A stretch of DNA of 64,000 nucleotides from Hydrangea macrophylla (GCA_033977485.1 CM066994.1:41875155-41939154), one strand, 5' to 3'; shown: positions 21,577-33,053, numbered from the stretch's first letter. The notes: generated by a model from the sequence alone, not told the origin. Program-made: numbers and translations.

Positions 21577-23687
21577 GCATATTTTGAATTTTATTGTCAA
21601 TAGAAACATGTTTATTTGTTTTTTGCATGCTATCTAAATAAATGGTGAGCAATCAGGGATAAAATTGTAATCTTTTAAGATTTCAGTGTTTTCATATTAG
21701 TATTATCAAACAGTATAATCATATTCAGCACTTAAAACATTGTTTGCAATACTACTGTAACACCCGTACCCGAAAAATAATATTAATGCGATATCAATGT
21801 GTGTTAATTAAAGATAATTAATGCATGAGATGAATTAAGGTGGGGTTATGAACCCACATGTGAAAAGGTGTTCAAATGCGGACACAGATGAAAGTCCTGT
21901 GAAAGGCGGGACTGGTATAAATGTGGGGCCCAACGAGGGTCTAATTAAAATAATTTGCATTTTCATGTCATTATGTGCTTATATGATTACTTGTTTAAAT
22001 GTTTATTGATATTATTATGTCTTATGATAGATTAAGGGGACCAATTTGGGTACCCATGTGAGGGCGTATTTGAATAAAATCGATAATTGGTAGGTTTAAT
22101 AGCAACCTCATAATTTATGTGGGACCACGTTTGGGACCTACGCGGGACTTAGTTTAAATCCTTTTAGAAAAGATGGGTAATTAATGTAATTAACATGGGG
22201 GTTTCATAATAAAGCTTAAGGAAATTCAGGGGAGGTAAACATAATTAATTGAAAGTTGACACAACACATATGCATGTATTGATATGTGTCATAACACAAC
22301 ACACACAGCTGGGAATTCTCAGAATTTGAGAGAACGAGAGCTTCGACGAAGACGACGGAAATTCCACGCGACGTTTCTCGCCGTTCCTTCGCCGTTCGGC
22401 GCCGGGTTTTCGATCCGAGGCCGTACTTGGACTCGTGGAGGTAAGAGGATCACATGCACGTAATTTAATTTCATTTTCGGCAACGTTTTTCCGACACCTT
22501 TTCTTGAAAAATGATGTTCTTGGTACCAAATCCATGTAGGAATTACACCAGTGGAATTTGGGTTGGAAAGTAGGAAGAGACTTGGAAAATCTAAGCTTAA
22601 TTGCTAGTAAATCAAGAAGGTGAGTGTTTTAACTTCTCAATTGGGTGTTTAGCTATGTTAGTGTAATAGTTGTTGTTAGTAGTTGCTTGAATTCATGCTC
22701 ATATATATATATGTTGATGATTGTGGGTGAAAAACATGCCAAGTATGTGAAATTGTTATGCTTATATGTGAAGTTGTTATATGCCTATGTGGATCAAAGG
22801 GAAATCAAGTAGTGGTCACCATCTATAGGTCCCATATGTAAGGGATAGTAAGTCCTCAATGAGTAGGACGTGGTGACGACCACAATGAAATGCCGGTGAT
22901 GCCTTCGGGGTCACATGAGAGTGTGTGTTGCGCTATATGCGCCAAAAGTGAGAAAGATCCGGGGTGAGAAGGACCCGGGGGTGGTGGCTGGAGTTACTTG
23001 ACTTTCCCGGAGATCAATTCGTTGTTGTTTATAATGATTGTTGCATTTACATACTTTGCATTCCAATGACATGGTTAGTTCCCTCACTAAGCGAAAGCTT
23101 AAACGAAAAATATGTTTTCTGTTGTGGTTATTGAATAACCATCGCAGGTACCGTCCGAGAGGAGGAGAGAAAGTGATCCATGTGACAGAGTGGGTGTGGG
23201 AGTTGTGTCCTTGTGAATATGTTCATATGACTAAGTAGTTTATGTCTAAAATGTACCTTCTTGTTGGCAATGTATAAGTACTTGAAGTTTTGGAAGTCTT
23301 GTAATATATTAAGTTGGGTGTTAATGTTAATTTTGCACCAAAGAGCAAGTTGTATTTACATGTCATGAGTCATGTGTAAGGGTGGGGAAAGAGCTTGAAC
23401 TTGTGGAGGAAATTTTGAGTTGTAAACCTTAATTTGGTTCCTTATGTTGGATACTCATGTACATGTTGGGAGAATTAGGATTTTGATTCAAATTATGATC
23501 CTTGTGAGAAGGTTGTGTGTTTTAATTGTTGTATCATACTTGATTTAACTTGTGTTGATGATTGGGAACACTTAGAAATGGTTTTGGAATCACCTTTAAT
23601 GTTTTCACAAAGTTTTGGGATGTTAGGAAATGTTTTGGACATGAAAAATTGATGTTTTTAGCAGCAGGGAGGTGTTCTGCCAAGGCC

Positions 23688-23789
23688 GGATCGATCCGGC
23701 CTTCCCGCGGATCGATCCGCCCATTTCCGGGGACATTCTGCCTCAAAATATAGTAAATGGATCGATCCGCCCTTTTCGCGGATCGATCC
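23688..23789. repeat. Paired-palindrome array, GGATCGATCC, in the solo LTR
   Basis: GGATCGATCC occurs at 23688, 23709, 23759 and 23780. These form two pairs, each 21 bp apart, with the pairs 71 bp apart. The 40-bp spacer does not resemble the flanks. The array follows an AGCAGCAGGGAGG stretch and lies about 120 bp upstream of TATAAAA. Confidence 0.93.
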
Positions 23790-23907
23790 GCCCCTATTTT
23801 TTGGCAGCTGCTGACTTTTACGGAAACAAGCATAACTCTCTCTACAAAACTCGGATTCGCGCACCGTTTTTTGCGTTGGAACCGGGACTCAAAGAGCTAT
23901 CTTTCCA

Positions 23908-23914
23908 TATAAAA
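23908..23914 (+). promoter_or_regulatory. TATA-like motif of the solo LTR
   Basis: TATAAAA lies about 170 bp before the LTR end. It is a plausible U3 promoter element. Confidence 0.4.
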
Positions 23915-24172
23915 TTTGCTATACTTTATTAATGACCATTTTGCCCTTGGGTCTGTTTTGTGTCAATGGAACTGTTTTATGAGGTATAATTCATGTGTTT
24001 CTTTATGAATTAAGGGTGTTTTGAACGTGTGGGCTTGTTACACGTGTCCCAACTCGCCCGAGGCGGGTTGGGGTGTGACAACTACAAATTCAGCAGCTTA
24101 AAGTTTTCAGCACTTAAAATTCAGCACTTAATTTTCAGCATTTAATTTTCAGTTTTATCAAACGCACCCTTA

Positions 24173-24549
24173 GTTACAAACTTTTAGGTAACAAATATTT
24201 TAGAAAAGCTTGTGTGATCTAGCATTTAAAAATATCACAAAACTATTTATCAGAAATTCACAAAACTAATTTTGTGAAATCTAAAAATCACAAATGAGGG
24301 TTTAAGAAGTAGAAGTATTATGTGCAAAAGGACAATGGAGAAGAGAACACAAGTTAAAGATTATCTTTAGTCAGTATTCTTACCATAATTTCTTGTGTTA
24401 TGCAAAAAAATAAATAAATCAAATAAAAATAAAAATAAAAATAAAAACTTAAAAAATTAATAAATAAAAAAACTTCAAAAAATGCTGAAGGGATGAATAT
24501 TCTTTTCTTTATGCTTAAGGTTCCCTTTTATACCCAAGCATAATAATAT
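24173..24549. other. AT-rich spacer with A-rich low complexity
   Basis: AAATAAAAATAAA-type repeats occupy 24404-24475. Nothing else is recognised. Confidence 0.6.
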
Positions 24550-25212
24550 GGGTAAATATCACTTAGATCACCTGAGGTTGCTCTAATCACACTTAGACCC
24601 CTTCACATTTCAGTAATATCACCTACACCCCCTGAGGTTTGAAGCGCATATCACCTAAACCTTCTCCGTCAATTCACCGTTAAAAAATAACGGACTGACA
24701 TAAATAAATACAAAACATACCCCTGAAATTTTGGTCCTTGTGTCATTTTAGTCCTTGTAGTTTCAATTGGGTCAATTTGGTCTCTATAGTTTTAAATTGA
24801 AGCATGTCGATCCAAAGGCCCCATTCTGTGAGAAAAATTGACTGAATTTACCCACTGTTATGCACAATTGCGCTAATAAGCGAGTTGGGAGATTGGTAGT
24901 GTTCCATTTTTTTCCTTAAAAAGTGTGACTATGCATAGTATGTGAGTAAATTCTATCTAATTTTCCCACAAAATTGAACATTTAGATCAATTTGCTTCAA
25001 TTTAAAACTTCAGGGCCCAAATTAACCCAATTGAAACTAGAGGGACTAAAATGCAAGGACCAAACTTTCAGGAGTATTTTTCTATTTATTTATGTCAGTC
25101 CGTCACTTTTGTATAGTGAATAATCTCAGGAGGTGTAGGTAATATTGCAGAAACGTGAGAGGGCATAAGTGTGATTAGAGCAAACCTCAGGGGGTCTAGG
25201 TAATATTTACTC
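24550..25212. mobile_element. Mutator-like TIR element with 9-bp TSD (663 bp)
   Basis: The 9-bp duplication TAATAATAT lies at 24541-24549 and 25213-25221. Terminal repeats (GGGTAAATATCAC and inverted GAGTAAATATTACC, both running on to CCTGAGG) extend past 50 bp. A second inverted pair sits inside (ATTTTGGTCCTTG near 24728, its complement near 25062), so the body may be a nested or snap-back element. Confidence 0.9.
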
Positions 25213-25244
25213 TAATAATATTGAATTTAACATCAATACATTAA

Positions 25245-25597
25245 GGATAAATATCACCTGCCTCCCCTGAGGTTTGGCCTTAATACACACAACCCCCTCA
25301 CGTTTCAGGAATCTCATCTACCTCCCATGTTTCTGAATTTTAGTGTTAGACTCCCTTCAATTTTCTAACGATTATTAAGGGGGGGAGGAACTGACACTAA
25401 AATTTAAAAATAAGGTAGGTACATGAGATTCCTGAAACGTGAGGGGAGGTATGTGTATGGGAGGGGGGGGGGGGGGGGGGGGGGGGAGAGAACTGATACT
25501 ACAATCTAAAATAAGGAAGGTAAATGAGATTCTTACAACGTGAGAGGAGGTATGTATATTAAGACTAAACCTCAAGAAAAGTAGGTGATATTTACTC
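25245..25597. mobile_element. Mutator-like MITE, same family, 9-bp TSD
   Basis: The 9-bp duplication ATACATTAA lies at 25236-25244 and 25598-25606. Ends GGATAAATATCACC and GGTGATATTTACTC resemble the neighbour at 24550. A run of 24 G residues (25463-25486) lies inside. Confidence 0.9.
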
Positions 25598-25606
25598 ATA
25601 CATTAA

Positions 25607-26101
25607 ACAATATTAATCTTTGAAAGCTTTATATTACCAGCCCAAACAAACAGACACCAAGCCCAAGTTGAAAATATCAAATCAAAACTTTCAATCAAAT
25701 TTGTTGAGGATAAAAATCGATGACCAACTTAGTTTTATTTTTTGATGGGTAGCAATCTAAAAATGGTCTACCCATCAAAAAATGGTACAATCATAACCTT
25801 TTTCACAATCAATATATTATGGTCCTTGATTTTAGTAGGTCCTATGTGAGACCCTCATGACGTCAGAACGTATGTTCTTAGAAAATGTTATGAAAAAGAA
25901 TGTGAGTGTAACATTACTAAGTAAATATACATAAACCAAAATAAGAAATGCAACATAGAATAATATTTCTACTTCACATGTGGTCTTATTTTGATTTTGT
26001 TTGTAATGTTGACTTTTTAATGGGCATAATGAACATTGTAAAATATTTAATGGACCTGATGTAAGCACCTTTTACAACGGTGCGACTTTTTATGAAAGAG
26101 C
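25607..26101. other. Non-coding with a fragment shared with 17600-17720
   Basis: CCTTGATTTTAGTAGGTC near 25823 resembles CCTTGATTTTAGTGGGTC near 17608. Both are followed by similar TATGTGA and GTGAGTGTAACATTACT blocks, so this is probably an old repeat. Confidence 0.4.
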
Positions 26102-26251
26102 GGGAGACTCCCTATTTGGGATTCTCTTAACCCGAATTTGTTTTAAATAGCAAAAAAATAGCTTTTTATGCACTTATCTTGCATTGGAAACTGTTTTTCT
26201 TGCTATTTATGACAAATTCGGGCTAAGAGAGTTCCAAATGAGAGTCTTCCC
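26102..26251. mobile_element. Inverted-repeat element (MITE candidate)
   Basis: GGGAGACTCCCTATTTGG, then TCTTAACCCGAATTTG, pairs with the right end (CAAATTCGGGCTAAGAGAG to GTCTTCCC). About 38 bp of TIR on a 150-bp element. No clear TSD. Confidence 0.6.
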
Positions 26252-26338
26252 AGTTTTTTCCTTTATGAAAATGCAGTATGTGCTTGTTATGTTTTTTAAA
26301 ATTCAGGTGTGTCAGAGATTCATAGCCTTGCAAACTAA

Positions 26339-26620
26339 GCGGTGGTTTGATAAAATTGATAATTAAGTACTGAAAATTAAGTGCTAAATTTTAAATACTA
26401 AAAATTTTAAGCGATTGAATTTATAATACCAAAAACAGTGTTTTAAATATTGAAATAGACTGCATTCAGTGATTATTTTGAGTAAAAAAATTCACTTAAA
26501 GTTTTTAGTGGATTTTTAACTACCTTTTCAATTAAGTGGTATATTATCAAACGCACTGAAAACAAATAAGTGCTGAAAGTTTTCATTTTTCACCACTTAA
26601 TTGGGTTAAAAAACACACCC
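26339..26620 (-). mobile_element. PIF/Harbinger MITE derived from the 17831-24169 family
   Basis: TAA duplications flank 282 bp (26336-26338, 26621-26623). Its left end matches the right end of the large Harbinger element (TTTGATAAAA, then AAAATTAAGTGCT). Its right end matches the large element's left end (AACCCAATTAAGTG, then TTTCAGCACTTATTTG inverted). It is therefore inserted in the opposite orientation and keeps both subterminal regions. Confidence 0.87.
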
Positions 26621-26639
26621 TAAATTTCTTAAAAATATT

Positions 26640-27625
26640 TATGTGGATAATACACAAGGTTTCATAATCTAACTTCTGACAAGGGAATTCTAAGAAGCAT
26701 AGAAAAAGAAATAAAAAGTGATGATTTGTATTTGCCTAGACACTAAGAATGTTGTGTAGAATGCATTTTGGGTACTTTTTTGAATGCGGGGTTTTGTTGC
26801 GAAGTGTTTTTACAGCTTGCACATCATGTGCATTTATAGCTAGGGGTGGGCATTCGGTCGGTTCGGTTCGGTTTGGCACTATTCGGTTCGGTTTGGGTTC
26901 GGTTCGGTTTGGAACTTTGTCAACTGTTAACTGACTGAAATTTAATTCGGTTGGTTCGGTTCGGTTAACTGAATTACAAATTCGGTTCGGTTTGGTTATT
27001 CGGTTAACCGAAATGTAAAAAACCCAATTATTATTATTATTATTATTTTCATTTTTCACAACTTTTTTATGTTTTTTTTCCTTTCACTTTCATATTACAA
27101 AGAAAGCATACTTTTCTTTGTTTTTAATTGTAAAAATACTTATATTTTATTATATATAGTTATGTATAAGTATATTAATAATATAGAAAATGAAAATAAA
27201 AAATAAAATTTCGATTTTTCGGTTCGGTTCGGTTCAGTTTGCCTATGGGCAACTGATAACCGAACTGAAATTTTTAATTCGATTCGGTTTTTAACCGAAC
27301 TGAAATTTTTAACTGAAATAACCGAACTGAAATTGAAAATTCGGTTCGGTTTGTTCGGTTAACCGAACTGTTTGCCCACCCCTATTTATAGCGGCCTAGA
27401 ACTAATAACGATAAGGAAAGAAAAATCTTCAATAATAATCTGGTAAAAAACAACTGATTTTATCTCCACCAGTTTGATCATGAATCTGGTCTTTGTTCGG
27501 CTGACTTTCCAAGCAAGTAAAAAATATCTCCCAAATCAAATAATATCAAGAATATTATCTTTCCAAAATATCTTGATAACTGACCATTTCTTGAAATATT
27601 ATCCACCATAAGATATATATATATA
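26640..27625. repeat. Dispersed repeat, copy 2 (split by a hAT)
   Basis: The same ordered blocks as 16440-17100. The hAT at 26841-27384 splits the block TTTATAGCGGCC, which is intact in copy 1. That confirms the empty site. Confidence 0.7.
26841..27384. mobile_element. Non-autonomous hAT with GGTTCGG subterminal repeats
   Basis: The 8-bp duplication TTTATAGC lies at 26833-26840 and 27385-27392. Ends are TAGGGGTGGGCA and TTTGCCCACCCCTA. Both subterminal regions are dense in GGTTCGGTT or its complement, as in plant hAT MITEs. An (ATT)n run lies at about 27028-27047. Confidence 0.93.
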
Positions 27626-27657
27626 CTAGTGTGGGTGCACGTGCAAGGCACGTGTCC

Positions 27658-27780
27658 GTCGGATAGTTGTATTCTTAGATATATTGTGTATTAATCCCGT
27701 CGGATAGTTGTATTCCTAGATATATTGTGTATTAATCCCGTCGGATAATTGTATTCCTAGATATATTGTGTATTAATCTT
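27658..27780. repeat. 41-bp unit, three tandem copies
   Basis: Copies start at 27658, 27699 and 27740 with GTCGGATA and end TATTAATC. They are nearly identical and lie next to the Helitron 3' hairpin. Confidence 0.95.
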
Positions 27781-27808
27781 GACATTAGAGGTAATAAGAT
27801 GTTAAAAC

Positions 27809-28355
27809 CACTGGCGGAGGCACATTGGGACCAGGGGGGACCCAGCCCCCCCCCCCCCCCCCCCCCCCCTGAGATTTTGAGAATTAAAATTTTACCCTAA
27901 GTTTTTTTAGTATTTTACATTTAGGCCCCCCTCAAATATGTTTAGGCCCCCCCTCAAATTATGTTTAGGCCTCCCTCAACTTATGTTTAGGCCCTCAAAA
28001 GGGTCCAAGGCCCATTTTAGTGCTATCAACTACATATATATTGATATACAGGTATATACAACTCAAAGGAAATGTGCCTAAAATTTTAAAAATTACACTT
28101 TTAGTGTGATAATTTTATGCGTTTTAGAAATAGACCCCCTTAAAATTTTGAAAGACACTATACAATATTTATGTGTCACCGAATAGACTTATATTATAAG
28201 TACATCCCCAAAAAATACAATTATAGACAAGTAGACCCTAAAAAAATTGTCAATTATGTATGAATAGACCCCAAAAAAAAATTTTCGGGGGCGCTGCCCC
28301 CGAACCCCCGTATAGCCTAGGCCCCCCCTGGCCAAAATTCCTGGCTCCGCCCCTG
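27809..28355. mobile_element. Non-autonomous hAT, Tip100-like, nested in the Helitron
   Basis: The 8-bp duplication GTTAAAAC lies at 27801-27808 and 28356-28363. Ends CACTGGCGGAGGC and GGCTCCGCCCCTG are Tip100-like. The body holds a 24-C run (27846-27869) and GGCCCCCCCTC-type stretches. Same group as 10407-10886. Confidence 0.92.
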
Positions 28356-28574
28356 GTTAAAACACTTAAATAGGAAATTGTAAATGTAACTATTTAATCT
28401 AAAACTCTTCTGACAGAAGAAGTTGATAATTATGACTATCTTATACATGAGTAGTAAAGGTAACTAATAAAGCGCCACTAAAAATATATGACACAAGTAG
28501 AGTATTTCCTCTAAAAAATGGCATGAACGTGTTTGTAGGCTAATTGATATTCGAATACAATCTATAAATCCTGA

Positions 28575-29170
28575 ATTTGAGGGAAGAAGTTGACCAAAAT
28601 GTACATATTAGTGATCAATTCATAATAGCTACTAAAATAACCACTTTATTTGACATTTTAGATATACCAAACTTAATTTTTAGAGAAGAATTTGACCAAA
28701 ATGTGAAATTAGTGACCAATTCCTAAATAGTTACTAAAATAGCCACTTTTTAAATTTTTTAAAGTGAATAATAAATATCCCAAAACTTGTTGACCTAAAT
28801 GCAATTACACATATTACAATATATGAATCCTAAATTTGAAAGAAGAAGTTGAGCAAATTGGAAATATTAGTGACCAATTCCTAAATAACCACTAAAATAG
28901 CCACTTTTTTTTGACTTTTTATGAAGTGAATAATAAATATCCTAAAAATTATTGATCCAAATTTAATTAGACACAAATTGTTGATTGAAACCTCATTTGA
29001 GAGAAGAAGTTGACCAAATTGTAAATATTAGTGACCAATTTCTAAATAGCCACCAAATTAGCCACTTTTGTTGACTTTTTTTGAAGTCAATAATAAATCT
29101 CCCAAAAATTGTTGACCCAAATGTAATTAGACACAAGATTGTTGATTAAAACCTCATTATTATATTAAAT
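28575..29170. repeat. Diverged tandem array in the Helitron, four units
   Basis: GAAGAAGTTGACCAAA followed by AGTGACCAATT and AAAATAGCCACTTT recurs at about 28580, 28683, 28838 and 28999. Later units are about 155-160 bp long. Confidence 0.85.
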
Positions 29171-29370
29171 AAAATTTCAAAAGCTGACTTGAATGTAATT
29201 ATTTGTCCAAAATGACAGATATACCCTCACACAAATCAATATATCCTTACGATGTATAGATAGATATATGAGTAATTATGATATAATGAAGGGCAAAAGA
29301 TGAAGTTTATATTTTTTGACGTGCTTGTTAAATATGGCTGTCTTCTTATTATATAGAGTAGATATATATA

Positions 29371-29433
29371 TATAGAGATAGAGAGAGAGTAAGAGAGAGA
29401 GTAAGAGAGAGAGAGAGAGACAGAGAGAGAGAT
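29371..29433. repeat. (GA)n microsatellite
   Basis: GAGAGA with occasional TA interruptions directly follows the Helitron 5' end. Confidence 0.95.
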
Positions 29434-31635
29434 TCTAGAGTTGATACGCTCTCATAGGTGGACCCCACCCATATACTTTCTTATGATATAGTATCTGTGG
29501 AGTCTATAAAGAAGAAAAATAGACAAATTGTGATTTATGTACCTTATTTTTGTGATATTTTTATGGGATAAAATAGCCAAACAAGCTCAGGCCGAAACTG
29601 CATGTCGCAGCCAACCTGGGTGGATTGAATTGATGATTGCATATTGTAGCCCGAATAATTAAGTCATGGGGCTATCATCATGTGATTCATGTTATAACAT
29701 TAAAACCCAAACTGTGGGCTCCACAATAGTGTTAGATCATATAAAATTTTACATAAAATTTCACTTAAAACAATTTTGATTCTTAATTTCGATAAATCTC
29801 GTGTGTGATCTATGTAGGACCGATATAGGACACATTAAGATTAAGGACATAATTATTTTGTGTGAGTTAAATATGTAATTTTTTGTGGATCTAGCAGCGC
29901 TAAAGTTATAAAAGCACTGACTTTTTTTCTTTGAAAAAGACAACGTTATACTAGAATACATTTTAAAATACGTTAAAAATAGCTGAAACGTGCTCCACTT
30001 GTTCCGAATTTTTCTTTTCTTTTTTTGAATTCCAGCATTCAAATAGGCTTATTTTACTGTATAAATTTTTTAGAATTTTCTTCATTGCTCTTCTTTAAAT
30101 TTAAAAATTCAGATTCACACACATTGAGGGCGATTAATTTAGAAAATCTCAAAATTGAATATAGTACTCTTAATTTGAAAACAAAAGGTAGAGAGTAAAA
30201 TTTATTAGTAGGCATCTAAAAATTCCAAACATACTTATAATGAACATGTGTTACATAACGATATACAATATAGATATGTCTAATATACCTGGACTGTATC
30301 TGTACAGTTCTCCTATATACTTCTCCCCGATCATTACTTTAACATTTTTTTTTTTTTTTTATTCCCACGCAACAAAGATGGCTTACCATATATTTAAGGA
30401 TCAAAAATTAGTTCAAGGTACCTTAGAAAACTAGTTAAAGCAAGCTCAGATCCAGTCAAAATTTGGAATATTTTGTTAGGTCACTCTCAAATGATTTTCT
30501 ATTGAAGTATATCCATATTTAAGTTGCTTCTTGTTTAATTTAAAAAAAAAAAAAAAAATTTAATAATCCTTGAAAGCACAGTGATAATTGGAACGTGACT
30601 TAATATTTTTTTTTTGCAATTTTTAGAATTCAGTAGCTTTCAAACTACAACTTTTATTTTTATAAACTTTGTTCTATGAGACTCGTAAATTAATTAAGAT
30701 CTTCCAAACAAGACCCATGATGAATATCAAAGTCCATATAAAAAGACCAAAAAAAAAAAAATTTAATATATAGTAGTTGTCCAATAATTTGATCTTTTGA
30801 TAAGTGTTATAGCATATAACCTTATTTGAGCTTTTTTAGGTTCAACGAACAATACATATGAATTCCTCTAAATTTTAGGATAAAATGTATTTGGCATCCA
30901 TAAAGTACTGTACCATATTCGGCACTTTGGTCGCTAAATAAAAAAAAAAAAAAATAGTCGCATTTTGGTCCTGCATGCCCCTTTTGTCTCTTTCACCTAT
31001 TGAAAGTGACAGAAAAAAGCCAATTTTATTTTTTTTTTTAGAAAAAAGTTCTGTAGTTTGACTTTTTTTTTTTTATACTTTGTCCCCTGTTTTATTGTTT
31101 GGTCAAGTATTAGATATGGAAAAACTATTGGGAGGCATTCCAGCAAGTAGCAGAGTTCAATAAAAAATATAGATCTATCAAAGAGCACAACAACACTCCT
31201 TGTGGAATGTAAATGTTAGTCCAACAATTTATTTAACTAGAAATGGTAGGTTTATCTCAATTAATGTAATTATTGTTCAACCATATTTTTTTAATACCAT
31301 CTTAAGAATTAATTAATAGAAGTTAGTATCTCTTTTTTGTATACAAAAAAAAATTTAAATAAATAAATAAATTGCTTTTTTTTTTACTAAATTCAACGCT
31401 CATGCCTTGTACGGACTGTCTTTCTAGTATAACAAAATGAGAGTAAAGAATTGAATGTACCATACAACTAAAAGTACTTAATTGTATTGTAACTTTCTAA
31501 TTCAATAACTCCCTACCAATTGAATCAAACCAACCTTGGCCATCTCAAAACCTAAATGCAATGTGAGACTTGTACCGATCTTTGACTTTTTTTGTGTGTT
31601 CATTATTCTCAAGTAGGCTCAAAGGATAAATTAAA
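29434..31635. other. Non-coding, nothing firm recognised
   Basis: AT-rich with homopolymer runs (for example 30342-30360 and 30541-30558). 30885-31000 resembles one half of the MITE at 7227-7392 (AAAATGTATTTGGCA, CACTTTGG). No credible gene. Confidence 0.5.
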
Positions 31636-31817
31636 GAGTAATTTTTTGGTGACAACTTTCATACAACTTTCATACAACTTTCATACAACTTTTTAAAAAG
31701 ATGTATTTATCTCTCTCATGTGATGTCACTGGACACCATAGTGACACAAGAGAGATAGACACATCTTTAAGGAGGTTGTGTGAAAGTTGTATGAAAATTT
31801 TCACCAAAGAATTACTC
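31636..31817. mobile_element. Mutator-like MITE with 9-bp TSD
   Basis: TAAATTAAA lies at 31627-31635 and 31818-31826. Ends GAGTAATTTTTTGGTGACAA and inverted GAGTAATTCTTTGGTGAAAA are followed by a perfect CTTTCATAC/GTATGAAA(G) pairing. A 12-bp unit (ACAACTTTCATA) is triplicated at the left. Confidence 0.87.
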
Positions 31818-31994
31818 TAAATTAAAACACTTGCGTATGTACCGTTACAATAGGGGAAAATAGATAAAAGAATAATGCTATTCTTCAGTATGTAGGGATG
31901 TAAAGTTATTGGTTTGGAACCAATTTTAATTTAAATCATCGGACGAATGAAAAAAAAAAATCTAATTCTTGGAACCAAAGCCGAGCGCTAGCTT

Positions 31995-32090
31995 TAGGCA
32001 TTGTTTTGTTCATAGATTTTGTGAGGGAATAGAGAGGGGGAAAACACCTCTCTATCCTCTCACGAAGTCTACGAATCAAACAAAGCCTTA
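31995..32090. repeat. Hairpin element, ~95 bp
   Basis: TTAGGCATTGTTTTG through GAGAGG pairs almost completely with CCTCTCTATCC through CAAACAAAGCCTTA around a short loop. Probably a MITE. No TSD longer than TA-like. Confidence 0.65.
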
Positions 32091-32650
32091 AGGAATTAAT
32101 CCACTAATATTCCAAAAATTCGACCGCTTCGGGTTTGCATTTTCCTAATACCCCTTAGCTAGGCTTTGTTATTAATTTGGTTCTTAAACGTGGTGAGGAA
32201 AAAAAATAGGGGAATACATTTTCCTTTGGTTAATAATAAAAATGATGAGAAAAATATAAAAGAAAAAAGAATAAGTTTGAAAAATAAATTAAAAATTAGG
32301 AATTAATGTTGTAAGTCATTCCCCCTTCTTTATTCATATAGTACTAGAATTATACGTTAAATTTTTATTTTTTAAATATTTGATGTTAATTAAATATGAA
32401 GGAAAACACAAGGAAAAACTTACACGAGAGAAATAGTTTCCTTCTTATTTTCATTTCCTTCATAAAATCCATGAACCAAACAAATCCCCAATGTTTCTCA
32501 AATTTGGTTACCGAGTTCCTTACCAATTGTACCACACAAATTAATATGTGGTACATCATTTAAGCTATTCGAGAACAAAATTTGAGATTCAAAATTTGGA
32601 TTTCGTAAATTTTTTTTTCTTTTATTTAAAAAAAAAAGGGAGAAAAAAAA
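32091..32650. other. AT-rich non-coding
   Basis: No coding or repeat ends are recognised. Confidence 0.5.
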
Positions 32651-32767
32651 ATGCTAGTGCTAATGCCAAAGCATAATGTGCTAATGCCAAAGCACAAAGT
32701 GTCACTAAAGCTTTTAGTGACACTTTGTACATTGACATTAACACATTGTGCTTTGGCATTAACATTA
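32651..32767. repeat. Snap-back MITE-like hairpin
   Basis: CTAATGCCAAAGCACAAAGT with GTGTCACTAAA pairs with TTTAGTGACAC and ACACATTGTGCTTTGGCATT. The left arm contains a duplicated TAATGCCAAAGCA. The outer ATGCTAG recalls the TA-flanked MITEs, but the right end differs. Confidence 0.65.
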
Positions 32768-33027
32768 CCCAAAAAAAAAACCTAGAACAAGAGCGCGACA
32801 ATCGCAAAACAGAAATGAATGCGAGAAATGAACAGAACCAACATCCTCTGCCCTACCCTATAACCATTAAATGTAGAAATTAAAAGCTCCAGATTTGTCT
32901 CTCTGACCTATTTTTTTTCAAGATTCCTCTAACTTCTTCAATTAATACTCCCAACTTCCCTTTGTTTTTTTGGTAGTTGGAGATATTAATTCCACTTCTT
33001 CAATAAGTTCAATGGCACGTCCTTTTT

Positions 33028-33053
33028 CCCATCCCATCCCATCCCATCCCATC

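Larger units (their letters stand above)
21756..24080 (+). mobile_element. Solo LTR, Ty3/gypsy type (2,325 bp)
   Basis: It begins TGTAACACCC and ends GGGTGTGACA, and is flanked by the 5-bp duplication ACTAC (21751-21755, 24081-24085). No gag/pol lies inside, so this is most simply a solo LTR left by LTR-LTR recombination. The end sequence resembles the chromovirus LTRs at 39-54 kb (TGTCACACCC). It carries a two-unit GGATCGATCC palindrome array and a TATA-like motif at 23908-23914. It sits inside the Harbinger element. Confidence 0.87.
17831..24169 (+). mobile_element. Decayed PIF/Harbinger transposon, interrupted by a solo LTR
   Basis: The ends GGGGATGTTTGATAAC and (inverted) GGGTGCGTTTGATAA lie next to 3-bp TTA duplications (17828-17830, 24170-24172). 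Subterminal AAGTGCTGAAAA motifs occur at both ends. The two Harbinger proteins are present as remnants in the plus orientation: Myb/SANT-like ORF1, then DDE transposase. Minus the solo LTR (21756-24080), the element is about 4.0 kb. A MITE at 19505 is a second insertion. Confidence 0.88.
27626..29362 (-). mobile_element. Non-autonomous Helitron (1.74 kb) with nested hAT
   Basis: On the minus strand it starts TCTACTCTATATAATA after an A (29363) and ends CACACTAG before a T (27625). The end is preceded by a hairpin of 7-bp stem CACGTGC and 3-nt loop (27638-27654), 11 nt from the terminus. These are the three classic Helitron marks: 5' TC, 3' hairpin plus CTRR, and insertion between A and T. There is no Rep/helicase coding. 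Inside are a 41-bp triplication, a diverged tandem array and a hAT. Confidence 0.87.

Noticed and set aside
22245..22535. Arg-rich ORF on the minus strand
   Set aside because: It lies inside the solo LTR, has no family signature and is antisense to the LTR.
25375..25599. Proline-rich ORF on the minus strand
   Set aside because: The prolines come from the 24-G run inside a MULE MITE.
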